Below, piece after piece: positions 53,114 to 62,304 of a stretch of DNA of 64,000 nucleotides. The notes beneath the pieces were generated by a model. It saw only the letters and a program-made list of their open reading frames with translations. It was not told the origin of the DNA and ran no database searches. Both the position numbers and the translations under genes were made by a program. Numbering within the stretch: position 1 is the first letter of the stretch; every line of letters starts with the position of its first letter. This stretch comes from Saccharopolyspora hordei (GTDB lineage: Bacteria; Actinomycetota; Actinomycetes; Mycobacteriales; Pseudonocardiaceae): positions 2,889,001 through 2,953,000 of the forward strand of contig NZ_JACCFJ010000001.1 of NCBI RefSeq assembly GCF_013410345.1. Reading direction: 5' to 3'.

Positions 53114-53194
53114 CCTCCCTCGCCCCACCGGCTGCGAGGCCCACGGGACACCACGCGACGGTCAGGCCGAGACTGACACGCCCCCCTCGTGGAG

Positions 53195-53286
53195 AGGGTG
53201 CCAGTTCCGCCTGTAACTGGCGGCCTCGAGCGCTGCGGGGAGGGTGTCAGTTCCGCCTGTAACTGGCGGCCTCGAGCGCCGCGGGG
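53195..53286. repeat. Tandem 46-bp repeat, two copies, each with a hairpin
   Basis: The unit starting at 53195 (AGGGTGCCAGTTCCG) repeats at 53241 (AGGGTGTCAGTTCCG) with a handful of changes. Each copy has CAGTT-CCGCCTGT-AACTG as a small hairpin. It lies between the convergent DUF3574 and CHAT genes and may serve as a doubled terminator. Confidence 0.7.
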
Positions 53287-53357
53287 GGAAGGGAACAGGT
53301 GCGCCTGGGCTGGCGGCGGTGTCACTGCGCGGGGTGTCTGGTGCGTGTTCTCCACCC

Positions 53358-56300
53358 TCACCGGCCGTGGTAGGTGAAGGCGGCCCAGTGGGCGGGGGTG
53401 GTGGGGTCGGTCTCGGCGAAGTACCGGACCAGTTCGGCCGGGGCGTCGGGGATCGTCGGTCGGTCCGGGTCGAGCATCCACAGCTGGGTGGCGCGCAGGG
53501 CCTCGGCGGGATCGGGGTGGTCGCCGTTGAGGTGGTGGTGGAAGACGATCATGAACATCGCGGTGACGAGGTCGTCGATCGCCCACTTGGTGCCGACCAC
53601 CCCGCCGGCGCCGGCCGCCGGGAACGCGGTGGCCAGGGTGAGGACTTCGTCGTGCTGGCGTTCGGTCAGGTCGCTGGCGCAGGCAGCGAGCACGACGAGC
53701 GCCCCGCGCGGGCCGCTGCCGCGCCGCAGCACCTCCCGCACCGGCAGCGCCCGCCCGGCACCGAGGCGCAGCGCGGAATCCACCGGCAGCTCCGCGGGTT
53801 CGGCGTGGCAGCCCAGGTGCAGCAGCGTCGCGTCGGGGAGCGCGGCCAGCACGTCCTCCGGGGTCGGCACCGATCGGCGTCCCGGCCGGCCGAGGTACTG
53901 GCCGTGCGCGTAGTGCGCGGCGTGGAGGTGCCCGATCTCGTGCCGGGTCCAGTGCAGGTCGGGGGTGCGGACCAGCACGGGCCGCTCCGCGAAGGGGCGG
54001 ACGGGACGCCGGGCGGCCTCGACGAACTGCCGCGCGGACGCCGCGTAGCTGAACACCGCGTCCTGGCAGGCGTGGTGGGACCGCCCGTCCTGCGCCGGTT
54101 CCCGCGCCGCGTGCCACGGGACGGTGGTCAACCGCCCGGTCGGCACCAGCACGACCCGCGGGCGCTCCTCGCCCAGCCAGTCCAGCAGCGGACCGATCGC
54201 GGCCGTCCACGCCCAGCCGCACAGGTCGTCCAGCGCCGCCCGCCACGGCTGTTCCGCGGCTCCTCCGATGCGGGCGCGTTCCTGCTGCACAAGGTCGAAC
54301 CGCCGCACCGGGGTGCGGTCGCGCAGGCCCGGCAGCGGCAGGTGGTGCAGGTCGTCGTCCTCGGTGACCACCACGGCTTCCCCCGCGGTGAGGTACACCA
54401 GCGCCCGCGCGCCGCGGCTGCGCAGCGCGGCACCGACCGCGGGCACGCTCGGCGGGGAGAGCAGGTCGTGCTCCGCGGCGGTGCCCTCCAGCGCGCGCAG
54501 CGCGGCCAGGCGCAGGTCGCTGGGCACCCGCAGTTCCGTCCGGTCACCCCGGCTCGTGCCCGCGTCCCAGGGCTGCTGCTGGTCGACCTCGGCTTCCCAC
54601 CGCTCCGCGAGATCGGGATGCCCGCCGTCGCGCAACCGGTCCGGCATCGTCGCCGCGGAGGTCGCCGCGTGCAGTACCATGCCGCGGCCGAGCTCCAGGG
54701 CCTGCACCGCGGAGGCCAGGTCGCCGGCGCGCAGGCAGCGCTGCGCGGCGGTGGCGGCGCTGCCCACCGCCACCCCGGCCACGCCCATGGCCCGCTGCGG
54801 GCTGGACTGCAGCAGCACGCCCCGTGCCCGCGTCCGCAGCGCCTCCAGGCTGGTCTGGACGGCGCGCTGCAGGTCACCGCGCTCCTCGTAGTTCGCGGCC
54901 AGCAGGTCGAGGTTGGCCGTCAGCGCTTCGCTGAGCCCCGCGGGGTGCTCCCGGACCATGCGTTCCAGCGCCTCGATCGCCGCGCTCAGGGCGTCGGCGG
55001 ACGAGCGGCGCCACGCGCGCACCTGCCGCGCGATCCCGTGCAGGTGCACCGTGAAGTACTGCAGCTCCTTCGCCAGTCCGGGCTGCCGGCTCACCGCGTC
55101 GAGCGCCGCCAACCCCTCGTCGGCCACGGTCATGTCGTCCGCGGCCAGCCCGACCGCCGCGCAGAGCAGCGCCGCGCCGGAGACCTCGCCGGCCCGCTCC
55201 GCGCTGCTCTCCGGCACCCGCTGCGCGTCCGCGAGCGCCTGGCGGGCCGCGTCGACATCGGCCGCGCTGGGTGGGGCCGGCACGGACCCGAACGGGAGCT
55301 GGGCCAGCAGGTGCAGGGCGACGGCGCACCGGGCCGTCCACCGGACGCGGTGTTCCGGCGGTGGCTCGGCGACGGAAGCGCGCAGCTTCTCGATCCCCTT
55401 GTCCAGATCGGCGATCGGCTCCGACGCCACCTCGCGCACCCACCGCGCGAAACCCGACCAGCGCTCGTCGATGTCGGGGGTGTAGTACACGGCGGCGTCG
55501 GCGTCCTCGCGGTTGCCCGACAGCAGGTAGCGCATCATCAGCATCGTGCCCAGCGCCGTGTTCACGTCGGCCCGCGTCTCGTCGTCGGGCGGCAGCAGCT
55601 CGTCGGCCCGGCGCACGTGCTCGAGCGCGTCCTGGACGGTGTCGAGTGAGTGGCCCACCCCGTACTCGGCGCTGAGGGCGAGCAGGGCGTGGCTGACCCC
55701 CGACGCGGTCTCGACGCCCGGGTACCGCTGCGCCACGTGCTCGGCGATCTCCTTGGCCCGCGCCAGCGCTCCCGCCGCGCCGTCGCCACCGTGGTGGGCC
55801 TTGACCACCAGCATCGAGGCGAGCGCGACCAGTTCTTCGGCGCGTTCCGGGGAGCCCTCCGGCAGGGTCTCGAGCCGCTGCTCGCTGGCGTCGATCAGCC
55901 TCGCCAGGTCGTCACCGCCGAGGCTGTCCGGCGAGTCGGGGTCGATCCGGAACAGCAGGAACAGCTCGTGCAGCAGCGAACCGTCGGGCAGGTCGCGGGA
56001 GGCCGAGGCGAGCAGCCGGCGGACCTCCTCGTCGTCCCGGCACTCCGGCAGCGCCGCGCCGACCGACCGGATCGCGGCCAGCTCGGTGGCGCTCAGCTCG
56101 CCGCCCGCGGCGGTGGCCAGGTCCCGCAGGACCTCACCGAGGTCGTGCTCGCGCCAGTCACCGCCGACCGACCGGGCCAGCAGCCGGATCGCGGCGGCTT
56201 CCTCGTCCGCGGCGTCGGGGACCTCCGCCACGTGCCGCTGCGCCTCGGCCAACCGCTCGCGGTCGACGTAGCGGACGAGGTCGTCGGGGTCGATGCGTTC

Positions 56301-57950
56301 CGGGTCCCGCCGCGCGTCCGCGGGGACGTCGCGGAGCAGCAGCAGGGTCGCCAGCGCGGAGTGGCAGAGGTCCCGGGTCTCCGCATCCGCCCAGTCCAAC
56401 GCCGCGGTGAAGGCCTCGGTGGCCTCGCGGTGGTCCTCCTCGGTCCCGCCCATCTCCAGGAACCGCAGCTGGTGCAGCGACGCCCGGGCGATCCACGCCC
56501 GCCGGCGGAGGCCACCGTCCGGGAGGTCGGCCAGCGCGGCGTCCAGCAGCTCGATCGCCTCGGCCACGTCCGCCGGGTCGCCGGAGGTCGCCGCGAGCTT
56601 CGCGTGCACCAGGCCGCCGTGCGCGCAGGTCTTGGCGCGCTCCGGGGAGCCCTCGGGGTGCTGTTCTCGCAGTCCCCGCAGCAGTTCCGCGGCCCGGCGC
56701 AGGTCCGGCAGCGAACCGCGGGAGAAGAGGGCGAGCGCGAGCTGGAGCACGGCGGCGGACTGCTCGGGCGGGTCGAGCAGCGCCACCAACGCCTCGGCGA
56801 TCTCGATGGACTTCCCCGGGTCCTGGCCGGTCAGCTCGGCGCGCTGGTGCAGCAGGTTGCTGATCACCAGCAGGTCGGCGGCCAGGGGTTGCCCCTCGGC
56901 CGCGCGGACCACCTTCCGCCGCTGCGCGGCGATCGCCTCGTCCAGCTCGGCGAGCCCGTCGGGCGGCTCGGCCGGTCGCGGGTCCGACGACAGCGCGGCC
57001 CGGATGGCGACGAGCTGGTGGCGGCGGGGATCGTGCTCGTCCAGCCGGGCGGCGAGGACATCGGCGTCGCCGGCCAGCACGTCCCAATCCCGTTGCGTGG
57101 TCTCGGGTCCTTGCGCGGCGATGACGGTGAAGCGGATGGCGGCCAGCTCCGGGACCTCGGCGGCGGGTGCGGACACCGCGTCGAGGTGCGTGCGCAGCGC
57201 GGCCAGCGTGGTCGCCGGGGCCGCCCGGACGCACTCGACGACCTGCTGGTCGTCCCCCGAGTCGGGACGTCGTTCGGTGGGTGGCAGCTGCTCGGCCAGC
57301 AGCAGGTAGACGATCTCGGCGTGGCAGCGGTCCGCGAGAGCGGCGTCGGTCTCGGGCCACTCCAGGGCTTCGGTGAACGTGTCGACGGCGTAGCGCCGGT
57401 CGCTGTCCTCGCCGCCCATCGCGCGGAACCGCGTGGCGCACACCACGGCGCGGTGGAACCGCGCGGCGCGCTGCAGCGGGCCGTCCGCGAGCCGCTGCAG
57501 GGCCTGGTCGAGGTCCGCGAGCGCCTCCTCCGCGCAGTCCCGGTCGACCAGCCGCACCGCGATGTCGGAGGCGAGGACCCCGGCGCGGGCACGGATCTCC
57601 GGGTGCATCGGGTGGTCGTCGTCGAGCAGCGGGCGCAGTTCCCGCAGGAGTTCCCACGAAGTCCGCAGCGACTGCGCACCGCCCTGGGCCGCGCGGGCCC
57701 AGTGCCCCGCGGCGAGGTGCAGCAGCGGGAGGGCGCGGGCGGGCGAGTCCGCGAGGAGAGCACCGGCGAGCCGTCCCGCGACGGCGATCGCTTCGGCCGG
57801 GTCCTCGCCGGTCAGCTGGCACCGCTGCAGCAGCAGCTCGGTCAGCTCCACGGCGGCGCCGTAGGCCGTGACGTCGTCGGCCGTCTGCGCCAGAGCCTGG
57901 CGTCGTGCGGCGATGGCCTCGTCGAGTTCGGCCGGAACCCCGTTCATCAT
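53358..57950 (-). CDS. Large TPR-CHAT protein (caspase-like protease domain)
   Basis: This 1530-aa protein consists of helical, TPR-like repeats for about 1150 residues, then a C-terminal CHAT domain. The candidate catalytic His is in LLHLGCHAEP (near 1377) and the Cys in LVVLAACASD (near 1422), both intact. The N-terminal module LDEAIAARRQALAQ...LTGEDPAEAI recurs near residue 330 as LDEAIAAQRRKVVR...LTGQDPGKSI, so the repeat part arose by duplication. TPR-CHAT proteins act as proteases, some in CRISPR type III-E or gasdermin defence. No partner such as a gasdermin or Cas effector is next to it, and the target is unknown. Confidence 0.88.
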   Translation of the reverse strand: MMNGVPAELDEAIAARRQALAQTADDVTAYGAAVELTELLLQRCQLTGEDPAEAIAVAGRLAGALLADSPARALPLLHLAAGHWARAAQGGAQSLRTSWELLRELRPLLDDDHPMHPEIRARAGVLASDIAVRLVDRDCAEEALADLDQALQRLADGPLQRAARFHRAVVCATRFRAMGGEDSDRRYAVDTFTEALEWPETDAALADRCHAEIVYLLLAEQLPPTERRPDSGDDQQVVECVRAAPATTLAALRTHLDAVSAPAAEVPELAAIRFTVIAAQGPETTQRDWDVLAGDADVLAARLDEHDPRRHQLVAIRAALSSDPRPAEPPDGLAELDEAIAAQRRKVVRAAEGQPLAADLLVISNLLHQRAELTGQDPGKSIEIAEALVALLDPPEQSAAVLQLALALFSRGSLPDLRRAAELLRGLREQHPEGSPERAKTCAHGGLVHAKLAATSGDPADVAEAIELLDAALADLPDGGLRRRAWIARASLHQLRFLEMGGTEEDHREATEAFTAALDWADAETRDLCHSALATLLLLRDVPADARRDPERIDPDDLVRYVDRERLAEAQRHVAEVPDAADEEAAAIRLLARSVGGDWREHDLGEVLRDLATAAGGELSATELAAIRSVGAALPECRDDEEVRRLLASASRDLPDGSLLHELFLLFRIDPDSPDSLGGDDLARLIDASEQRLETLPEGSPERAEELVALASMLVVKAHHGGDGAAGALARAKEIAEHVAQRYPGVETASGVSHALLALSAEYGVGHSLDTVQDALEHVRRADELLPPDDETRADVNTALGTMLMMRYLLSGNREDADAAVYYTPDIDERWSGFARWVREVASEPIADLDKGIEKLRASVAEPPPEHRVRWTARCAVALHLLAQLPFGSVPAPPSAADVDAARQALADAQRVPESSAERAGEVSGAALLCAAVGLAADDMTVADEGLAALDAVSRQPGLAKELQYFTVHLHGIARQVRAWRRSSADALSAAIEALERMVREHPAGLSEALTANLDLLAANYEERGDLQRAVQTSLEALRTRARGVLLQSSPQRAMGVAGVAVGSAATAAQRCLRAGDLASAVQALELGRGMVLHAATSAATMPDRLRDGGHPDLAERWEAEVDQQQPWDAGTSRGDRTELRVPSDLRLAALRALEGTAAEHDLLSPPSVPAVGAALRSRGARALVYLTAGEAVVVTEDDDLHHLPLPGLRDRTPVRRFDLVQQERARIGGAAEQPWRAALDDLCGWAWTAAIGPLLDWLGEERPRVVLVPTGRLTTVPWHAAREPAQDGRSHHACQDAVFSYAASARQFVEAARRPVRPFAERPVLVRTPDLHWTRHEIGHLHAAHYAHGQYLGRPGRRSVPTPEDVLAALPDATLLHLGCHAEPAELPVDSALRLGAGRALPVREVLRRGSGPRGALVVLAACASDLTERQHDEVLTLATAFPAAGAGGVVGTKWAIDDLVTAMFMIVFHHHLNGDHPDPAEALRATQLWMLDPDRPTIPDAPAELVRYFAETDPTTPAHWAAFTYHGR

Positions 57951-58173
57951 CGCCCCCTGCGCAGCGGCCCGGCCGTCAAGACTAGAGGAACGCCGCGACG
58001 TGGTGGTGCGGCTCAGCAGAACCTGCTAGCGTGCCGCTCGTGACTGCCGGGTCGGCGGAAAGCCGCGCACAGGAAGGGTTCCCGGCCGTGAGGTGATCAC
58101 GGCGCGGGCCCGGGGTCCGCCCTCCGGACGCGTCCCGAACATCTCTGCGGGATCGCGGAAGGAGGTGAAGTCC

Positions 58174-58416
58174 ATGTCCTCGCCAGAGGTTTCGCTCGCC
58201 GGGTGGCAGGCGTTCCAGGACGAGCACGGGGAGGGCACCGTCGTCGACGCGACCGTGGTGACGGTCGTCCCGTTCGGCGCGTTCGTCGAGGTCGCCCCCG
58301 GGATCCACGGGCTGATGCACAAGGACGAGTGGGACCGCACGCCGCAGGTCGGGGAGTCGCTGCGGGTGCGCATCGCGGCCTGGGGGCCGCCGCGGTTGAG
58401 CGTGGCTCCCGCCTGA
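58174..58416 (+). CDS. Single S1 RNA-binding domain protein
   Basis: This 80-aa protein is little more than one S1 OB-fold: GEGTVVDATVVTVVPFGAFVEVAPGIHGLMHKDEW, then a short strand and tail. It probably binds RNA or ribosomes. The Shine-Dalgarno AAGGAGGTGA (58159-58168) is perfect and sets the ATG at 58174, suggesting strong translation. Confidence 0.8.
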   Translation: MSSPEVSLAGWQAFQDEHGEGTVVDATVVTVVPFGAFVEVAPGIHGLMHKDEWDRTPQVGESLRVRIAAWGPPRLSVAPA

Positions 58417-58488
58417 TGCCGGGTGTGGGTGCGCGGCCGAGCGCGGCCTGCGCACCCACACGCGGATCCCCGTGGCACGGCGCGGGGT

Positions 58489-59418
58489 TCAGCGCGGGGC
58501 GCGGCGGGAGATCGCGACGCCGAGGAGGCAGATCGCGCCACCGGCCAGTGCCTGCACCGTCGGTGCCTCCCCGAGCAGCAGCCAGGACAGCAGGACCGAG
58601 ACCGCCGGTGCCGCGTAGGTCGTGGTGCTGAGCCTGCCCGCCTCGATGCGGCGCAGCGCGTAGGAGTAGGTCGTGAAGCCGATCGCAGTCGGGAACAGTC
58701 CCAAGTAGACGGTCCCCGCGATCGCGCTCAGCGGCGCAGCGGCGAGTTCGTCGAGCAGCTGCGGGGTCCAGGGCAGCAGCACCGCGGTGGCGACCAGGCA
58801 GCCCAGCCAGATCGCGATCAGACCGTCCACGCCGCGCAGCGCGGCCTTCTGGACCAGCACGCCCGCCGCGTAGAGCACGGCCGCGACCAGGCACAGCAGC
58901 ACGCCGAGGCCGTCGCGGTGCCCGGGGGAGCCGAACGCGATGAGCGACAACCCGCCCAGCGCGACCAGCGAGCCGAGGACGAGCACCGCGGAGACGCCCT
59001 CGCCGAAGAACAGTCCGGCACCGAACGCGATGAGCAGTGGCGCGGTGTTCACCAGCAGTGCGGCGGTCCCGGCGTCGATGTGCAGTTCGGCGGCGTTGAG
59101 CACCACGGTGTACCCGGCGAGCCAGAGCACCGCGTACACCGCGATGAGCAGCAGCGTCCGGCCGGACCGCGGGACGCGCGGCGCGCCGCGGGTGGTGAGC
59201 CCCACCAGGACCGAGAGGGCGGCCGCGGCGACGGCGAGGCGCAGCAGCGCCATCGGCGCGGGGGAGAGGGAGTGCCCGACGGCGCGGATCGCCACGAAGG
59301 CCGACGCCCACAGCACGATGGTGACGAGGACGGCCGCGGTCGCCCGCCCGCGTTCGGCGGGGGAGGCGCTGGTGGGGGTGACGTCGTGGAGGTGGGTTTG
59401 TCCGGTCACGACGCCCAT
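58489..59418 (-). CDS. EamA/DMT-family transporter
   Basis: This 309-aa protein has ten membrane helices in two EamA halves. The first has VLWASAFVAIRAVGHSLSPAPMALLRL and the second GTVYLGLFPTAIGFTTYSYALRRIEAG followed by VLLSWLLLGEAPT. These exporters carry amino acids or metabolites. It is divergent from a LysR regulator, which probably controls it. ATG 59418 is chosen over an upstream ATG because it leaves room for the shared promoter. Confidence 0.85.
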   Translation of the reverse strand: MGVVTGQTHLHDVTPTSASPAERGRATAAVLVTIVLWASAFVAIRAVGHSLSPAPMALLRLAVAAAALSVLVGLTTRGAPRVPRSGRTLLLIAVYAVLWLAGYTVVLNAAELHIDAGTAALLVNTAPLLIAFGAGLFFGEGVSAVLVLGSLVALGGLSLIAFGSPGHRDGLGVLLCLVAAVLYAAGVLVQKAALRGVDGLIAIWLGCLVATAVLLPWTPQLLDELAAAPLSAIAGTVYLGLFPTAIGFTTYSYALRRIEAGRLSTTTYAAPAVSVLLSWLLLGEAPTVQALAGGAICLLGVAISRRAPR

Positions 59419-59476
59419 CGTCGCCAGCCCGAAAGGCAAGGACAAGCGATTTCTCCTACCGGACCGTTCAGCAGCG

Positions 59477-59484
59477 CTGTACAG
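59477..59484. promoter_or_regulatory. Palindrome in the DMT/LysR divergent promoter
   Basis: CTGTACAG is a perfect 8-bp palindrome overlapping a TACAGT -10-like box (59480-59485) a few bases before the LysR start. It may be the LysR autoregulatory site. The LysR gene lacks a ribosome site, so a leaderless transcript is likely. Confidence 0.4.
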
Positions 59485-59486
59485 TT

Positions 59487-60374
59487 GTGGGCGTGCTCGA
59501 CCTTCCCCGGCTGCGCGTGCTCCGGACCGTGGTGGCGACCGGATCGATCCGCGCGAGCGCTGCCGCCCTCGGCTACACGCCCTCCGCGGTGAGCCAGCAG
59601 CTCGCCTCGCTGCAGCGCGAGACCGGACTGCAGCTGTTCGAGCGGGTCGGGCGCGGGATCGAACCCACCGCCGCCGGGCGGACCCTCGCGGCGGAGGCCG
59701 AACCGCTGTTCCAGGCGGTCAGCCGGCTCGAGGGCGTGGTCGGCGACCTGCGCGCCGGGCGCATCGGCAGCCTGTCGATCGGCTACTTCGGCAGCGCCGG
59801 GGCGTCGTGGCTGCCGTCGATCGTGGCCGCGCTGCGCGCCGAGTTCCCGGAACTGCGCCTGGAACTGCGGCTGACCGAGCTCGACCCGTCCGAACCGGAC
59901 ATCGACATCCTCGTCGAGCGGCCCGGTACGGAGTTCCCCCCGCAGGTGGCGGTGCACCGCCTCATCGACGACCCGTACCTGGTGGTGGTCCGCGACGACG
60001 ACCCGCTGGCCGACCGCGCCGAGGTGCCGCTGGCCGAGCTGGCCGAACGGCACTGGGTGGACAACGACTTCGCCGCCGGGGCGTGCCGGCAGGTGCTCCT
60101 CGACGCCTGCGCCGAGGCGGGCGTCGCCCCGCGGTTCGTCGTCGAGACCCGCGACTACCAGACCGCGATCCCGTTCGTGGCCACCGGCATCGGCATCACG
60201 GTGATCCCGCGGCTGGGCATCGGGAACCTCCCCGCCGGGCTGACCGCGGTGCCGGTGGTGGACCCGGCGCCGGTGCGCCGGATCAGCGTGGTGGTGCGCA
60301 AGTCGATCGCCGACCACCCCGCCGCGCGACGCACCGTCGGGCTGCTGCGCGAGCTCACCGCCGCGGACTTTTGA
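59487..60374 (+). CDS. LysR-family transcriptional regulator
   Basis: This 295-aa protein has an N-terminal winged helix (LRVLRTVVATGSIRASAAALGYTPSAVSQQLASLQRETG, about residues 9-48) and a periplasmic-binding-like effector domain (IGYFGSAGASWLPSIVAALR near 100). It is likely the regulator of the divergent DMT exporter. GTG 59487 or GTG 59493 may be the start. Confidence 0.88.
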   Translation: MGVLDLPRLRVLRTVVATGSIRASAAALGYTPSAVSQQLASLQRETGLQLFERVGRGIEPTAAGRTLAAEAEPLFQAVSRLEGVVGDLRAGRIGSLSIGYFGSAGASWLPSIVAALRAEFPELRLELRLTELDPSEPDIDILVERPGTEFPPQVAVHRLIDDPYLVVVRDDDPLADRAEVPLAELAERHWVDNDFAAGACRQVLLDACAEAGVAPRFVVETRDYQTAIPFVATGIGITVIPRLGIGNLPAGLTAVPVVDPAPVRRISVVVRKSIADHPAARRTVGLLRELTAADF

Positions 60375-60423
60375 ACCCCGCCCGCCGCGGGCACTCCTGG
60401 TGCACGAGCGGATGGGGGGAGCC

Positions 60424-60939
60424 ATGACGTCCGGACCGAGCGCAGGGCGGCGGGGGACCGAGCAGCGCGTCGAACCGGGGCGGAGCACCTGGGCGCTGGC
60501 CCGCTCCGAGCACGTCGGGCCACCGTCGGGGTGGCTCGCGTTCGCCGGTTCGATGCTCGGCCTGCTGGGCGTGTTCAACGTCATCACCGGGCTCACCGCG
60601 CTGCTGCGCCCCGGCTACTTCCTGGTGGACACCTCACGGCTGCTGGCGTTCGACTACACCGCCTGGGGCGTGATCTGGTTGGTCCTCGGTGTCCTGCAAC
60701 TGGTCGCCGGGGCCGGTGCGGTGCTCGGGCGCGGGTGGGCCCGGTTCATCGGCATCGACCTCGCGGCGCTCTGCGCGATCGGGCACCTGGTGTTCCTCAC
60801 CGCCTTCCCGCTGTGGTCGGTGCTGGTCATCGCGCTGTCCGTGCTGGTCATCTACGGGCTCGTCGTGCGGAGTCCGGAGCCGGTCGACCGCGAGAACGGC
60901 GCGGACCGCGTGCCGCGGCCCAGCACACCAGGCCGGTGA
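60424..60939 (+). CDS. Four-helix membrane protein (DUF7144-like)
   Basis: This 171-aa protein has a polar N-terminus of about 40 residues, then four hydrophobic helices with the characteristic SGWLAFAGSMLGLLGVFNVITGLTALLRPGYF and DYTAWGVIWLVLGVLQLVAGAGAVLGRGWAR. The family is common in actinomycetes and uncharacterised. Its 3' end overlaps the convergent MFS gene by 92 bases. ATG 60424 follows GGGGGGAG. Confidence 0.78.
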   Translation: MTSGPSAGRRGTEQRVEPGRSTWALARSEHVGPPSGWLAFAGSMLGLLGVFNVITGLTALLRPGYFLVDTSRLLAFDYTAWGVIWLVLGVLQLVAGAGAVLGRGWARFIGIDLAALCAIGHLVFLTAFPLWSVLVIALSVLVIYGLVVRSPEPVDRENGADRVPRPSTPGR

Positions 60940-62239
60940 GGGCGAACGCGGCGGCAGCGGCGAGGTACAGCGCGGTCGCGTGCGCGAGGAAACCGGGCTC
61001 TCCCGGGCTCCCGGCGATGGCGGCGGCGATCGCGATGCCGAGCGCTCCGCCGGTCTGCCGGCTCGTGTTGCTCGCACCGGAGGCCACCCCGGGCGAGCCG
61101 GGTGCGGCCTGCAGCGCGGCGGAGACGATCGCCGGGGTCAGCACGCCCACACCCGCGCCCCACAGGGCCAGGGAGAGCAGGAGGGCGGCGTGGTCGGTGC
61201 CGGTGGTGCTCGTCGCCATGCCGACGAAGCCGGCGGCCGCGGTGAGCAGACCGAGCGCGCTGGTCGGCCACGCGCCGATGCGGGCGCTGAGCCGACCGGC
61301 CGGGCTGCCGAGCAGCGGCAGCGGCAGCATCGCCGGGAGGGTGGCGAGTCCGGCCAGCAGCGGGCTGAGCCCGTGCACGTCCTGCAGCAGCTGGGTCAGC
61401 AGGAACAGGCCGCCGAGCACGCACAGGTTCATCAGCCCGGCCACCAGGCACGCCGCGGACAGAGCCCCGCGCGCCTGCCCCGGGACCCGGATGAGCGGAT
61501 GCCTCGCGCGGCGCTCGACGAGGACGAACGCGAGCGCGAGGCACACCGCCGCCAGGGTGAGGACGCCCGCCGACCGGAGGGCGTCCGCGCCCCGGACGAT
61601 CGCGGTCACCGCGCAGGCCAGCGCCGCGCCCAGCAGGGCAGCGCTCGCCCACGCCACGGTGCCGTCCCGGCGCACGTCGCGGGACCGGAGCCGGACGACG
61701 GGCACGAGCGCGAGGGCGATCACGGGAACACCCAGCCAGAACACGGCCCGCCACCCCGCGACCTGGACCAGCACGCCACCGACCACGGGGCCGGCCGGGA
61801 GGGCCGCCCCGCCGATCGCCGCCCACGTGCCCACCAGCCGTGCCCGGGCGCCCTCGTCCGGCGCGTGCTCCACCAGGAGGGCGAGCGTGCCCGGGAGCAC
61901 CAGCGCCGCCCCGACGCCCTGGACCGCACGGGCGGCGACCAGGACCCCGATGGTCGGCGCCACCGCGCACCACACCGACGCCGCACCGAACGCGGCGAAG
62001 CCGAGCAGGACGACCCGGCGGTGCCCGAGCCGGTCACCGATCGCGCCCGAGGCGAGCAGCAGCGCGGCCAGCGGCACCGCGTAGGCGTCCACCGCCCAGG
62101 CCAGTCCCGGACTGCCCGCGCCCAGGTCGGAGCGGACCTGCGGCAGCGCGACGTTCACGACCGTGACGTCCAACAGCACGAGGAAGTAGCCGCTGCACAG
62201 CGCGAGCGTCAGCGGCCACCCGGAACGAGGTCGGTCCAT
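60848..62239 (-). CDS. MFS drug exporter, DHA2-like
   Basis: This 463-aa protein has about 14 hydrophobic segments. Its motifs are LDVTVVNVALPQVRSDL in helix 1, GDRLGHRRVVLLG after helix 2 and the antiporter motif C GTWAAIGGAALPAGPVVGGVL. Relatives export antibiotics and dyes with proton exchange. It is divergent from an ArsR-like regulator with a perfect operator-like repeat in between, so expression is probably induced by a toxic ligand. Confidence 0.86.
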   Translation of the reverse strand: MDRPRSGWPLTLALCSGYFLVLLDVTVVNVALPQVRSDLGAGSPGLAWAVDAYAVPLAALLLASGAIGDRLGHRRVVLLGFAAFGAASVWCAVAPTIGVLVAARAVQGVGAALVLPGTLALLVEHAPDEGARARLVGTWAAIGGAALPAGPVVGGVLVQVAGWRAVFWLGVPVIALALVPVVRLRSRDVRRDGTVAWASAALLGAALACAVTAIVRGADALRSAGVLTLAAVCLALAFVLVERRARHPLIRVPGQARGALSAACLVAGLMNLCVLGGLFLLTQLLQDVHGLSPLLAGLATLPAMLPLPLLGSPAGRLSARIGAWPTSALGLLTAAAGFVGMATSTTGTDHAALLLSLALWGAGVGVLTPAIVSAALQAAPGSPGVASGASNTSRQTGGALGIAIAAAIAGSPGEPGFLAHATALYLAAAAAFALTGLVCWAAARGPRRSRGRPAPDSARRARR

Positions 62240-62259
62240 GCCCGGGATCGTGGGCCCGC

Positions 62260-62285
62260 AACGCTTCAGGCCCGGTCGAAGCGTT
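62260..62285. promoter_or_regulatory. Operator-like inverted repeat between MFS and ArsR-like genes
   Basis: AACGCTTC (62260-62267) and GAAGCGTT (62278-62285) are perfect inverted arms around 10 bases. A TAGCAT -10 box (62293-62298) follows and sits six bases before the GTG of the regulator, which is therefore probably leaderless. Binding would block both divergent promoters. Confidence 0.65.
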
Positions 62286-62304
62286 CGGCTCCTAGCATCG
62301 AGGC

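Noticed and set aside
53244..58043. Long plus-strand frames of about 800 codons opposite the CHAT gene
   Set aside because: Mirror frames of a GC-rich gene with strong third-position bias; no domains, no ribosome sites.
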